A stretch of 64,000 bases of DNA from Flavobacterium fragile. GTDB taxonomy: Bacteria > Bacteroidota > Bacteroidia > Flavobacteriales > Flavobacteriaceae. Numbering within the stretch: position 1 is the first letter of the stretch; every line of letters begins with the position of its first letter. Shown here in pieces: positions 25,983 to 35,242 of the stretch. The translations under genes were made by a program, and so were the position numbers. The notes under the pieces were generated by a model that was given only the letters and a program-made list of their open reading frames with translations, was not told where the DNA came from and ran no database searches. The stretch is taken from positions 124,001 to 188,000 of the forward strand of contig NZ_JAMLJN010000005.1 in assembly GCF_023634865.1 (NCBI RefSeq). Reading direction: 5' to 3'.

Positions 25983-26004
25983 TGTTAAGTTACTGTTAAG
26001 TTAA
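25983..26004 (-). promoter_or_regulatory. Candidate Pho box upstream of DUF47-pit
   Basis: TGTTAAGTTAC is followed immediately by TGTTAAGTTAA. On the minus strand this reads TTAACA-N5-TTAACA, an 11-bp direct repeat identical to the Bacillus PhoP consensus. It lies about 21-38 bases upstream of the predicted start. No -33 TTG is present, consistent with activator dependence. Confidence 0.55.
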
Positions 26005-26089
26005 TAATAGCAAGAAGTTATGAATTTAATGAATTAAAAATTTTTCATAAATTAAATAACGTTTTCTTATTTTTACCAAAAAAATTGAA

Positions 26090-27733
26090 ATGGATATTAA
26101 TTTTAATAAAAACGAAGATCACAACAAACTTTTACTTTCAGATTTAAAATCTCGCTTTGCTAAAGTTAAATTAGGTGGCGGACAAAAACGTATTGATAAA
26201 TTGCATGCCGAAGGCAAAATGACCGCTCGTGAACGCATTGATTATCTTTTAGATGATAAAGCAAAAAGTATCGAAATTGGTGCTTTTGTAGGAGACGAAA
26301 TGTATGAAGAACACGGAGGATGTCCTTCTGGAGGTGTTGTAGTTAAAATGGGATATGTTTCTGGAAAACAATGTATTGTGGTAGCCAATGATGCTACTGT
26401 AAAAGCAGGCGCTTGGTTTCCAATTACCGGAAAAAAGAATTTAAGAGCGCAAGAAATTGCAATCGAAAATAGATTACCTATCATTTACTTAGTAGACTCT
26501 GCTGGGGTTTATTTACCATTGCAAGATGAAATTTTCCCAGATAAAGAAAATTTCGGAAGAATTTTTAGAAATAATGCCATTATGAGCAGCATGGGAATTA
26601 CCCAAATTGCCGCTGTAATGGGAAGTTGTGTTGCTGGTGGTGCTTACTTGCCTATCATGAGTGATGAAGCTTTAATTGTGGATAAAACTGGAAGTATTTT
26701 CTTAGCAGGAAGTTATTTAGTAAAAGCCGCTATTGGAGAAAGTATTGATAACGAAACACTGGGTGGTGCTACAACACATTGCGAAATTTCAGGTGTAACG
26801 GATTATAAAGCTAAAGATGATAAAGATGCTTTAGACCGAATTAAATCGGTAGTTGGTAAAATTGGTGACTATGAAAAAGCAGGTTTCAACCGAGTAAAAG
26901 CAGAAAAACCAGCATTAGATCCAAAAGACATTTACGGTATTTTACCAAAATCGCGTGCAGATCAGTATGATATGATGGAAATCATTAAGCGTTTGGTAGA
27001 TAATTCTGAGTTTGACGAATACAAAGCAGGTTACGGTCAAACCATAATCACTGGTTACGCACGTATTGAGGGTTGGGCAGTAGGAATTGTAGCCAATCAA
27101 AGAAAAATTGTAAAAACAGCCGGAGCCAAAACAAAACCAAGCGAAATGCAATTCGGAGGTGTAATTTATTCGGATTCAGCAGATAAAGCAACCCGTTTTA
27201 TTGCTAATTGTAATCAAAAGAAAATACCATTGGTGTTTTTACAAGACGTTACGGGATTCATGGTAGGTTCAAAATCAGAACATGGTGGCATTATTAAAGA
27301 TGGTGCTAAAATGGTAAATGCGGTTTCTAACTCAGTTGTTCCCAAATTTACTGTAGTTATAGGAAATTCATACGGAGCAGGAAATTATGCGATGTGTGGA
27401 AAAGCCTATGATCCAAGATTAATCTTTGCTTGGCCAAGTGCTGAATTAGCCGTAATGGGTGGTGCTCAAGCAGCAAAAGTATTGTTACAAATTGAAGCAG
27501 CTTCCTTGAAAGCAAAAGGCGAAGAAATCACACCCGAAAAAGAAGCAGAATTATTCGATAAAATTAAAGCGCGTTACGACAAGCAAGTATCTCCTTATTA
27601 CGCAGCCGCTCGTTTATGGACAGATGCAATCATTGACCCATTAGACACCAGAACTTGGATTTCTATGGGAATTGAAGCAGCCAACCACGCTCCTATTGAG
27701 AAACCATTTAATTTAGGAGTGATTCAGGTATAA
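26090..27733 (+). CDS. Acyl-CoA carboxylase carboxyltransferase (beta) subunit
   Basis: A 547-residue carboxyltransferase of the propionyl-CoA/methylcrotonyl-CoA carboxylase type. The N-terminal half carries KMTARERIDYLLD, the acyl-CoA-binding region IYLVDSAGVYLPLQDE, and MGSCVAGGAYLPIMSDE. The C-terminal half has FLQDVTGFMVGS and GNSYGAGNYAMCGKAYDPR with WPSAELAVMGG. The last features favour a methylcrotonyl-CoA-like enzyme, but the acyl group cannot be decided here. The biotin carboxylase/carrier subunit is not in the window. It is followed by a strong hairpin terminator. Confidence 0.9.
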   Translation: MDINFNKNEDHNKLLLSDLKSRFAKVKLGGGQKRIDKLHAEGKMTARERIDYLLDDKAKSIEIGAFVGDEMYEEHGGCPSGGVVVKMGYVSGKQCIVVANDATVKAGAWFPITGKKNLRAQEIAIENRLPIIYLVDSAGVYLPLQDEIFPDKENFGRIFRNNAIMSSMGITQIAAVMGSCVAGGAYLPIMSDEALIVDKTGSIFLAGSYLVKAAIGESIDNETLGGATTHCEISGVTDYKAKDDKDALDRIKSVVGKIGDYEKAGFNRVKAEKPALDPKDIYGILPKSRADQYDMMEIIKRLVDNSEFDEYKAGYGQTIITGYARIEGWAVGIVANQRKIVKTAGAKTKPSEMQFGGVIYSDSADKATRFIANCNQKKIPLVFLQDVTGFMVGSKSEHGGIIKDGAKMVNAVSNSVVPKFTVVIGNSYGAGNYAMCGKAYDPRLIFAWPSAELAVMGGAQAAKVLLQIEAASLKAKGEEITPEKEAELFDKIKARYDKQVSPYYAAARLWTDAIIDPLDTRTWISMGIEAANHAPIEKPFNLGVIQV

Positions 27734-27759
27734 TAAATAAAATTTTAAAAACTTAATAA

Positions 27760-27805
27760 CCACGAATTCACGAATGTTTATATTTGTGAATTCGTGGATT
27801 TTTTT
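27760..27805 (+). terminator. Terminator abutting the next start codon
   Basis: CCACGAATTCACGAA (27760-27774) pairs with TTTGTGAATTCGTGG (27783-27797), one G-U pair, followed by a run of T that ends at the ATG of the RluA-type gene at 27806. The arms are unusually long and contain GAATTC in both. Confidence 0.8.
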
Positions 27806-29473
27806 ATGAAAAAAGTAATCTTCCAACCTTTCAAAACCAATATTTCAGGTATTGCTTTACCAGAAAAATTTACCTTTCCTTTTTATTACGAACCGCATGA
27901 ATTGAGCATAATTGCAGCTAATGAATTGCAATCGTATTTGGAATCACAAACTGATTTTGAACATAATTTTGGATTACAAGAAAATCAAGAAGGTTTAGTA
28001 ATTGGAAAAATGTTTGGCGTTTTGGTTTGTCAAAATCAAGAAGGTGAACTTGGCTATTTATGGGCTTTTTCTGGAAAATTGGCGGGTGTAAATCATCATC
28101 CCTATTTTGTACCTACTATTTTTGATATGTTGCACGAAGATGGATTTTTTAGAAAAGAAGAAGAAGTTTTGAATGCCATCAATCGTAAAATTGAAATTTT
28201 AGAAAATTCAGACGAACTTCATACAAAGAAAAATCAATTAGACATTATCAAAATTGAAGCTTTAACCGACGTTCAAAATCAGAAAGATAAAATCAAAAGA
28301 TTGAAGTTGGAACGCGATGAAAAACGAAATTCCTTCGTCAATTTATCGTCATTTGAAATTGAACAATTAGAAGTGGAACTTTCGGAAGAAAGCAAAAAAG
28401 AAAGTATTTTGCTCAAAAAAATGACCAAATACTGGAATTTTCAAATCGAAAATGCTCAGAAAGAAGTCAATTTACTTTTGGATGAAATTAATAAATTGAG
28501 AGAAGAACGCCGAGTAAAATCGGGAGCATTACAACAGAAACTTTTTGCTGAATATTCTTTTCTAAATCAATTTGGTGAACGCAAAAGTATTGGCGAAATT
28601 TTCAATAATAATCCACCTGCGGGTGCTGGAGAATGTGCGGCTCCTAAGTTATTACATTTCGCTTTCGAACATCATTTAAAACCTATTGCCATGGCGGAAT
28701 TTTGGTGGGGACAATCGCCAAAATCTGAAATTAGAAAGCACAAACAATTTTATCCAGCTTGCAAAAGTAAATGCGAACCTATTTTGTTATCGCACATGCT
28801 AAAAGGTTTGGATATGGATACCAATCCGTTTCAAGAAAATCCAGCGGAAGGTAAAAATATCGAGATTATTTATGAAGATGACGTTTTAGCAGTAATAAAT
28901 AAACCTGCAGAATTTCTATCGGTTCCTGGAAAAATTATTTCCGATTCAGTATATCAAAGAGTCAAAGAATTATATCCAAACGCCACTGGACCATTAATTG
29001 TGCATCGTTTAGACATGTCGACCTCTGGTTTAATGTTGATTGCTAAAGAGGAAGAAACGTATGTAAAATTACAAAGTCAATTCATAAAGCGAACGATTAA
29101 AAAGCGATATGTTGCTTTACTAGATGGAATTTTAGAAGCAAATGAAGGTTTTATCGATTTACCTCTACGAGTAGATTTAGACGATCGTCCACGCCAATTG
29201 GTTTGCTATGACCATGGAAAAACAGCGCAGACCAAATGGGAAAAGATAGAAGTTAGAGACAATCAAACTTTAGTTTACTTCTACCCTATAACCGGAAGAA
29301 CGCATCAATTACGAGTTCACGCTTCTCACGAATTGGGCTTAAAAACACCTATTATAGGCGATGATTTATATGGCACAAAAGCCAATCGTTTACATTTACA
29401 TGCCGAAAGTCTGACTTTTGAACATCCAATAACAAAGGAAACAATCACAATTAAGAAACAAGCTGAGTTTTGA
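27806..29473 (+). CDS. RluA family pseudouridine synthase with a long N-terminal extension
   Basis: A 555-residue RNA-modifying enzyme that turns uridine into pseudouridine. The catalytic domain occupies roughly the last 220 residues. It begins IIYEDDVLAVINKPAEFLSVPG and carries the catalytic aspartate in HRLDMSTSGLML, then KKRYVALLDG and YPITGRTHQLRVH. The first ~330 residues hold an unknown alpha/beta part, a long charged coiled coil (about 125-250), and a Cys/His/Trp-rich segment (GAGECAAPKLLHFAF, FWWGQSP, ACKSKCEPIL). The ATG 27806 is chosen over an in-frame GTG at 27794 that lies inside the terminator stem. Target RNA is unknown. Confidence 0.87.
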   Translation: MKKVIFQPFKTNISGIALPEKFTFPFYYEPHELSIIAANELQSYLESQTDFEHNFGLQENQEGLVIGKMFGVLVCQNQEGELGYLWAFSGKLAGVNHHPYFVPTIFDMLHEDGFFRKEEEVLNAINRKIEILENSDELHTKKNQLDIIKIEALTDVQNQKDKIKRLKLERDEKRNSFVNLSSFEIEQLEVELSEESKKESILLKKMTKYWNFQIENAQKEVNLLLDEINKLREERRVKSGALQQKLFAEYSFLNQFGERKSIGEIFNNNPPAGAGECAAPKLLHFAFEHHLKPIAMAEFWWGQSPKSEIRKHKQFYPACKSKCEPILLSHMLKGLDMDTNPFQENPAEGKNIEIIYEDDVLAVINKPAEFLSVPGKIISDSVYQRVKELYPNATGPLIVHRLDMSTSGLMLIAKEEETYVKLQSQFIKRTIKKRYVALLDGILEANEGFIDLPLRVDLDDRPRQLVCYDHGKTAQTKWEKIEVRDNQTLVYFYPITGRTHQLRVHASHELGLKTPIIGDDLYGTKANRLHLHAESLTFEHPITKETITIKKQAEF

Positions 29474-29475
29474 AA

Positions 29476-29832
29476 CTAACTGTAAAATTCTATTTTTTCT
29501 ACTAGGTCTTTAAAAGTAAAGGGTTTTCGAATGTAAGACTTAACGCCTAAATTTAGGCCATATAGTTCATCTTTCTTTTCCACCTTTGCAGATAAAAGTA
29601 GTACAGGAATATGAGCATTTTCAGAATTCATATGTTGATTAACAAAACCATAGCCATCTAAAATTGGCATCATTACATCACAAATAATAATTTCGGGTTG
29701 CACTTCATTTACTTTTTGTAAACCATCTTTCCCATTAAATGCCAAGAACACTTCATATCCAAAATGTTGCAACATTTCGGCTATAGTTTCTCTTAAATTA
29801 ACTTCATCATCAATAATTAAAACTCGTTTCAT
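29476..29832 (-). CDS. CheY-like single-domain response regulator
   Basis: A 118-residue receiver domain with no output domain. The acidic pair is in VLIIDDE, the phosphorylated aspartate in IIICDVMMPILDGYG, the switch Thr/Ser region in LLLSAK, and the lysine in YIRKPF. Start ATG 29832 lies just after the kinase stop codon; a TTG six bases earlier would overlap it. The two genes are translationally close and almost surely a cognate pair. With no effector domain, the protein must act by protein contact or in a phosphorelay. Confidence 0.9.
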   Translation of the reverse strand: MKRVLIIDDEVNLRETIAEMLQHFGYEVFLAFNGKDGLQKVNEVQPEIIICDVMMPILDGYGFVNQHMNSENAHIPVLLLSAKVEKKDELYGLNLGVKSYIRKPFTFKDLVEKIEFYS

Positions 29833-29834
29833 AT

Positions 29835-32800
29835 TCAATTGTTTTTTTTATAAAGTGGAAATTTTAAAGTGACTTTTGTTCCTTTACCTAATTGACTTTC
29901 TAACTGAACTTTACCTGAATTTTTTTTGGTAAACATTTTAACTATATACAAACCAAGCCCAGTACCTTGAATGCCATTAGAGTTACTAGCTCTGTAAAAT
30001 GTGTTAAACAATTTAGGCTGATCTTCCTCTGGAATTCCAATCCCGTTGTCTATGACTTCAACAAAAATAAATTGGTCTTTAGAAAATAAATTAAGTCTAA
30101 TATTTTCGCCACCATCAGAATATTTAAAGGCGTTATTTATGATATTAAATAGTGTATATTTTATTAGATTAACATCTGCAAAAATGAATGCTTCTGCATT
30201 ATTATCAAAATGACTATCCACTACTCTAGCATCTTTTTGATGAGAGAAACTAGTTTCTATTACCTCTAAACAAATTTCTTTTAAATTACAAGGTGTTGGA
30301 TTAAAATTGGTCTTATTGGCATCATCTTTGGAAATAATTAAAACAGCATCCATTAACTCTACAATTCGATCAATTTCTTTAGTAATAATATCAATTCTCT
30401 TTTCAACTTGAGTGGCATTTAAGAAATCGCTATTTTGCAAATACATAGAAATTAGCTCAGCACTGGTTCGTATGGTTGTCATAGGCGTTCTGAACTCATG
30501 TGAAATGGTAGACACTAGGTTAGTTCGCAATTCATTTAAGTGTCGTTCTTGAAGTAAGGTATCTTCGATAATTTTTTCCGCTTTTTTTCGTTGTGTTATA
30601 TCGCGGGTGCTCGATTGAAAACTAACAGGTTCGTTTTCATCTTGAACTAAAGTTGCATTAGTTTCGAACCAAATGTATTCGCCAACAGAATTTTTTAATC
30701 GTACTTGTTCCGAAATTCGCTGTTTATTTTTTATGATATCTCCTATCCTATTTTTGAATTTCTCTAAATCATCAGGATGAATTATTTCTTGTGGATGTTT
30801 TCCAATAAGGTCTTCGGGTGAATATCCTAATAAATTTTTTATGGATGGTGAAACATATTTGAAACTTGCATCTAAATTATGTAAGCAGACTAAATCGACT
30901 GTATTATCAGCTAATAATCGGTACCAGTTCTTAGCCTCTATTAATTGTTGGGCTTTATTTCTATTGTTTTCTTCTATTAGAATTCGATTCTCTTCCTCCA
31001 TTCTTTTTCGCTCCGAAATATCCACAACTTGTGCTACATAATGTTGTATTTTACCTTCGCTATCTTTAACAGTAGAAACCGATAAATGAACCCACACTAA
31101 AGATTGATTTTTATGAATAAATCTTTTTTCGAGCTGGAATCCAGGTATTAAACCATCATCTATTTTTTGTTTCAAAGCCAAATCTATTTCCAAATCCTCT
31201 TTAAAGGTAAACTCTTCAAAAGTGAGATTTTTAAATTCCTCTTTGGTATAACCGAGAATTTCACACATTCTGGTATTTACTTCAATCCAATTTCCATTTA
31301 AATTTACTAATGCGGAACCAAAAGATGAGTTGTTGAAAGCTCCTTTAAAACGTTCTTCGCTTTGCTGTAATTCATTTTTCAGGAATTTTTCTTGAGTTAC
31401 ATCTTGCATAGCACCAATCATTCTTATCGGTGTACCCAGACCATCATAAATAATTATAGCTTTATCACAAACATAAGCATAACTTCCGTCTGCTTTCAAA
31501 TAACGATATTCGTGCCTCCACTTGATTTGTTTTTTTTTTGTTGCTAATGCTATAGAATTTTCATACTCCAATCTATCATCAGGATGGACTAAATTTTCAC
31601 AAAATTCACCAGTTATTTTATTGTTTTCAAAATGATAGCCAAAAAGTTGAGAATACGTTTCTCCTACAAAAATTTCATCGGTAGTCATATTCCAATCCCA
31701 CAAAGCATCGGAAGTGGCTTCACTGGCAAACTTGAAACGTTCGTTACTTTCTCTTAAGGCATCTTCAGCTTTTTTTCGTGCCGTAATATCGTTAAAAGTA
31801 CATACCACATAAACCAATTCTCCTTTATCTCCAAAAACAGGAATTGCATCTACTAATAACCATGCGATGTCATTTTTTACAGGACGATGAACACCCATAA
31901 CTACATTTTTAATGGGAACTAATTTGCTTATTGCTTGTGGTACAGGATGATCTTCTGACTTGAATTCCGTTCCATCTAAATGAACCACTTTCCAATGAGA
32001 ATCAAAAGAAGACTTTCCTAACATTTGGTCTTCTGTTAAGCCTAACATATCACAAGCTGATTTGTTATATTCTAAAAATTCAGATTGTGGTCCTTGAACA
32101 ATAATTCCAACAGCCGCATTTTGAATGACATTAGTTATTAACTGTCTACTTTTAAGAATTTCTTCGTTAATCTTCTTGCTTTCAGTAATATCTATACCAT
32201 AACCTGTCATCATATCGAAATGCCCATTTTCATCAAAGATGGGAACAAACTTTCGAGAGTGATAAATTTTATCACCATTTGAACCTTCAAAAGAATCTTC
32301 CCATTCTACAATTTCACCCGAATTTAATGCACGTAAAAATTTTTCTCTTCTACTAATAGCAAAACTATCATTTCGATTCGTATGTTTTGCATATTCAAAA
32401 TCATCTTTTCCTATGATAAATTTACGCAACTCATCATTTTTTATGGCTTCACGATTTAAATACATGTATTTATGATCTCGATCCCAAACTCCTAAATCTA
32501 ATGGTAAACGATCTAATATTTTTTCATAAAATTCTTTTTGATTTGATATTACTTCTTGAGCTTTAATAAAATCAGTAACTTCCCTACAATTTCCAATATA
32601 TAGTAATTGTCCTTCTCGTTCAACCAATATTACATTTGAAGAATGCCATACATAATGTCCTTTTTTATGTTGAACTCGATAAACAATTGTTTCATCAGAT
32701 TTTTGATTAGGAATTAATTTACTTAAATAATCTTTAATATGGTCAATATCATCGGTATGAATATAAGTTGATGTACTTTTTCCTAATACATCTTCTATAG

Positions 32801-33377
32801 TGTAACCAGTTGTTGTTTCCCAACTATCAGAAATAAATAAAATTTCACCAGAGCTATTGAGTTCATAAAAGATTTCTTTTGAATTGTCTGAGAATAATTC
32901 AAATTTTTTATTTTGAAACCTTAAATCTCGGCTTAATCTTAAATTATCTAAAATTAAATTAAGCCCTAATTTTATTTGTTTAATGGTTAGTTCAAGTAAA
33001 TTTAATTCTTTGGTTGAAAAAACTTTTTTTTCATTGTGAAATAAGGTCAAAAAAACAGAAGATTTGTTATCATCTAGAATAATAGGATAGGAAATAAAAA
33101 AAACATTTTCTAATGATTCATCTTTATGAAAACTATTGGTAAAAATATTAGAATTATGTTTTGAATCATTTGCTAAATACTTGTCGTAATCTATATTAAA
33201 ATCACCTACTTTTACAGGGTAAGTATTATGATCGAACTGAACACATAACAAACAACTTGAAATATTACATTCTTCTATTAAAAAGGAAAGAATACTTTTT
33301 AACAAATCATTAGAAACCAATGTATTATGTAGATTAAAAATTGATTCTTTTTTGGTATTATGAGTAGTTTCTATCAT
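29835..33377 (-). CDS. Multi-PAS sensor histidine kinase
   Basis: A 1180-residue soluble kinase with no visible membrane helix. An N-terminal GAF-like region (about 10-165) is followed by six PAS/PAC modules at about 170-270, 285-395, 405-520, 530-650, 660-780 and 805-915. Several end in the PAC pattern 'DITxRKKAE'. The HisKA motif STISHEFRTPMTTIR (near 940) holds the phosphorylated His. The HATPase domain shows NNAFKYSDGG, DNGIGIPEED and GTGLGLYIVK. The signal is unknown; PAS modules often bind haem, flavin or small molecules. It is followed directly by the CheY-like gene. Confidence 0.92.
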   Translation of the reverse strand: MIETTHNTKKESIFNLHNTLVSNDLLKSILSFLIEECNISSCLLCVQFDHNTYPVKVGDFNIDYDKYLANDSKHNSNIFTNSFHKDESLENVFFISYPIILDDNKSSVFLTLFHNEKKVFSTKELNLLELTIKQIKLGLNLILDNLRLSRDLRFQNKKFELFSDNSKEIFYELNSSGEILFISDSWETTTGYTIEDVLGKSTSTYIHTDDIDHIKDYLSKLIPNQKSDETIVYRVQHKKGHYVWHSSNVILVEREGQLLYIGNCREVTDFIKAQEVISNQKEFYEKILDRLPLDLGVWDRDHKYMYLNREAIKNDELRKFIIGKDDFEYAKHTNRNDSFAISRREKFLRALNSGEIVEWEDSFEGSNGDKIYHSRKFVPIFDENGHFDMMTGYGIDITESKKINEEILKSRQLITNVIQNAAVGIIVQGPQSEFLEYNKSACDMLGLTEDQMLGKSSFDSHWKVVHLDGTEFKSEDHPVPQAISKLVPIKNVVMGVHRPVKNDIAWLLVDAIPVFGDKGELVYVVCTFNDITARKKAEDALRESNERFKFASEATSDALWDWNMTTDEIFVGETYSQLFGYHFENNKITGEFCENLVHPDDRLEYENSIALATKKKQIKWRHEYRYLKADGSYAYVCDKAIIIYDGLGTPIRMIGAMQDVTQEKFLKNELQQSEERFKGAFNNSSFGSALVNLNGNWIEVNTRMCEILGYTKEEFKNLTFEEFTFKEDLEIDLALKQKIDDGLIPGFQLEKRFIHKNQSLVWVHLSVSTVKDSEGKIQHYVAQVVDISERKRMEEENRILIEENNRNKAQQLIEAKNWYRLLADNTVDLVCLHNLDASFKYVSPSIKNLLGYSPEDLIGKHPQEIIHPDDLEKFKNRIGDIIKNKQRISEQVRLKNSVGEYIWFETNATLVQDENEPVSFQSSTRDITQRKKAEKIIEDTLLQERHLNELRTNLVSTISHEFRTPMTTIRTSAELISMYLQNSDFLNATQVEKRIDIITKEIDRIVELMDAVLIISKDDANKTNFNPTPCNLKEICLEVIETSFSHQKDARVVDSHFDNNAEAFIFADVNLIKYTLFNIINNAFKYSDGGENIRLNLFSKDQFIFVEVIDNGIGIPEEDQPKLFNTFYRASNSNGIQGTGLGLYIVKMFTKKNSGKVQLESQLGKGTKVTLKFPLYKKNN

Positions 33378-33609
33378 TAAAATATCTATTTTGTGAAGAA
33401 ATGCAAAGGATAAAATTTAAACATTGCAAGATAAGGCATATGTTCATAAATTTGACACAATAACTTTCAAATCAATAACATATAAATTTAATTTATAAGT
33501 ATATTATACTGTAATTTTAAAAAAATAAGATTCAATATAGAAAATTAATTGAAGTTTAGTATGTTCGTGTCTAATGAATAATCGAAATAAAACATTAAAA
33601 TTAAGACTA

Positions 33610-35232
33610 ATGAAAAAAATTTTAATAATAACTATAACCTTACTGTTTGTTGATTTTATTCAAGCACAATTTACACGTAAAGATTCGCTTCAAGGGGGTT
33701 TTCATTTTGAGCGTACTTGCTTTGATGTTTTACGTTATGATTTAGATATTTGGATTGATCCAGAAAAAAAATGGATTTATGGATATAACGACATCACATT
33801 TAAAGTCGTAAAACCTACAAAAAAAATTCAAATTGACTTATTTGATAACATGAAAATTGGTGGAATTACAGAATCAAATTTTGGTAAACTTGAATATACT
33901 CGAGAAGAAAACGCAGTCTTTGTTAATTTTTCATCACAATTGGTACCCGATTCTATATACACCATTCGTTTTATGTATAGTGGAAATCCTAAAATAGCTA
34001 AAAATGCACCTTGGGATGGAGGTTTTGTTTTTACTAAAGACAATAATGGAAAAGATTTTATTGGTGTTGCCGTTCAAGGAAAGGGAGCGAGTTTATGGTA
34101 TCCGGTTAAAGATTCACAATCAGACGAACCTGATTTTGGGGCTTCCATAAAAGTTGCTGTTCCAAACGGTTTGATGAATGTTTCGAATGGTCGATTTTTA
34201 GGTTCTAAAGATTTGAATAATGGCTACACACGTTGGGATTGGGAAGTAAAAAATCCGATAAACAATTACAATATTACGGTCAATGTAGCAGATTATGTTC
34301 ACATTCAGGACAAAATGCAAGATTTAGATTTAGACTATTATGTTTTAAGAGAAAACGAAAACAAAGCTCGAGAACATTTTTCCGAAGTAAAACCTATGAT
34401 GGAATGTTTTCAATTGAAGTTTGGGCGCTATCCTTTTTGGGAAGATGGATATAAATTAGTAGAAACTCCCTACTTGGGAATGGAGCATCAAAGTGCTGTT
34501 GCTTATGGAAATAAATATAAAAAAGGATACATGGGATTGGACTTATCAGGGACAGGTGTTGGATTGTTTTTCGATTTCATAACCATACATGAAACAGGTC
34601 ATGAATGGTTTGGAAATAGTATCACTAGTAAAGATATAGCCGATATGTGGATTCATGAAGCCTTTACTACTTACTCTGAATCTGTATTTATAGAATGTAT
34701 GAAAGGCTATGACGAGGCTATGAAATATATTAATGGTCAGGCAAAAAACATAAAAAATGACCGACCTATTATTGGGCAATACGCTGTAAATAATGAAGGT
34801 TCGGGTGATATGTACTACAAAGGCGCCCTTTTGTTAAACACACTACGTCACATAATTTCTGACGATCAAAAATGGTGGAAAATTCTTTTTGATTATTCCC
34901 AAACTTTTAAAAATAAAATCATCACCACAGAAATTGTTATTGAGTATTTTAATAAAGCTTCTGAAATGAACCTAACACCAGTTTTTAAACAATATTTAAA
35001 CACTAATAAAATTCCAATTTTCAATTACTACTTTAGAGGGGATACCCTATTTTACTCTTGGCAAAATACTATTGAAAATTTCAAAATGCCTTTAGATGTT
35101 GAAATTGAAGGTGAGAAAATACGATTATTTCCTAAATCAACAGAACAAGAAATGAAATTGAAAAAGAAACAAAAACAAACTTTCAAAATTTATGACAAAC
35201 AGTTTTTTGTAAAAATTAAAGAAGGTAAATGA
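33610..35232 (+). CDS. M1 family metallopeptidase (short form)
   Basis: A 540-residue secreted zinc aminopeptidase-like protein. The signal peptide (residues 1-20, ending FIQAQ) is followed by the N-terminal beta-saddle domain and a thermolysin-like catalytic domain with HETGHEWFGN and a glutamate 18 residues later (WIHEAF), the HExxH-x18-E zinc site. The substrate-binding motif is GMEHQSA, where classic family members have GMEN. The C-terminal HEAT domain of large M1 enzymes is missing. ATG 33610 (MKKILII) is chosen because it begins the signal peptide; an upstream ATG adds 12 residues. Confidence 0.88.
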   Translation: MKKILIITITLLFVDFIQAQFTRKDSLQGGFHFERTCFDVLRYDLDIWIDPEKKWIYGYNDITFKVVKPTKKIQIDLFDNMKIGGITESNFGKLEYTREENAVFVNFSSQLVPDSIYTIRFMYSGNPKIAKNAPWDGGFVFTKDNNGKDFIGVAVQGKGASLWYPVKDSQSDEPDFGASIKVAVPNGLMNVSNGRFLGSKDLNNGYTRWDWEVKNPINNYNITVNVADYVHIQDKMQDLDLDYYVLRENENKAREHFSEVKPMMECFQLKFGRYPFWEDGYKLVETPYLGMEHQSAVAYGNKYKKGYMGLDLSGTGVGLFFDFITIHETGHEWFGNSITSKDIADMWIHEAFTTYSESVFIECMKGYDEAMKYINGQAKNIKNDRPIIGQYAVNNEGSGDMYYKGALLLNTLRHIISDDQKWWKILFDYSQTFKNKIITTEIVIEYFNKASEMNLTPVFKQYLNTNKIPIFNYYFRGDTLFYSWQNTIENFKMPLDVEIEGEKIRLFPKSTEQEMKLKKKQKQTFKIYDKQFFVKIKEGK

Positions 35233-35242
35233 CCTTCTTTAA
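35216..35242. terminator. Bidirectional hairpin overlapping the ends of the M1 peptidase and menE genes
   Basis: TTAAAGAAGGT and ACCTTCTTTAA form a perfect 11-bp stem around AAATG. It spans both stop codons of the convergent genes. The T tract is imperfect on each side. Confidence 0.55.

Noticed and set aside
27794-27805. GTG start at 27794 for the RluA-type gene
   Set aside because: The codon lies inside the terminator stem. The ATG at 27806 follows directly and needs no rare start.
33378-33609. Hidden gene or RNA in the gap before the M1 peptidase
   Set aside because: AT-rich sequence with no stem, tRNA-like fold or open frame with family features, and no clear promoter.
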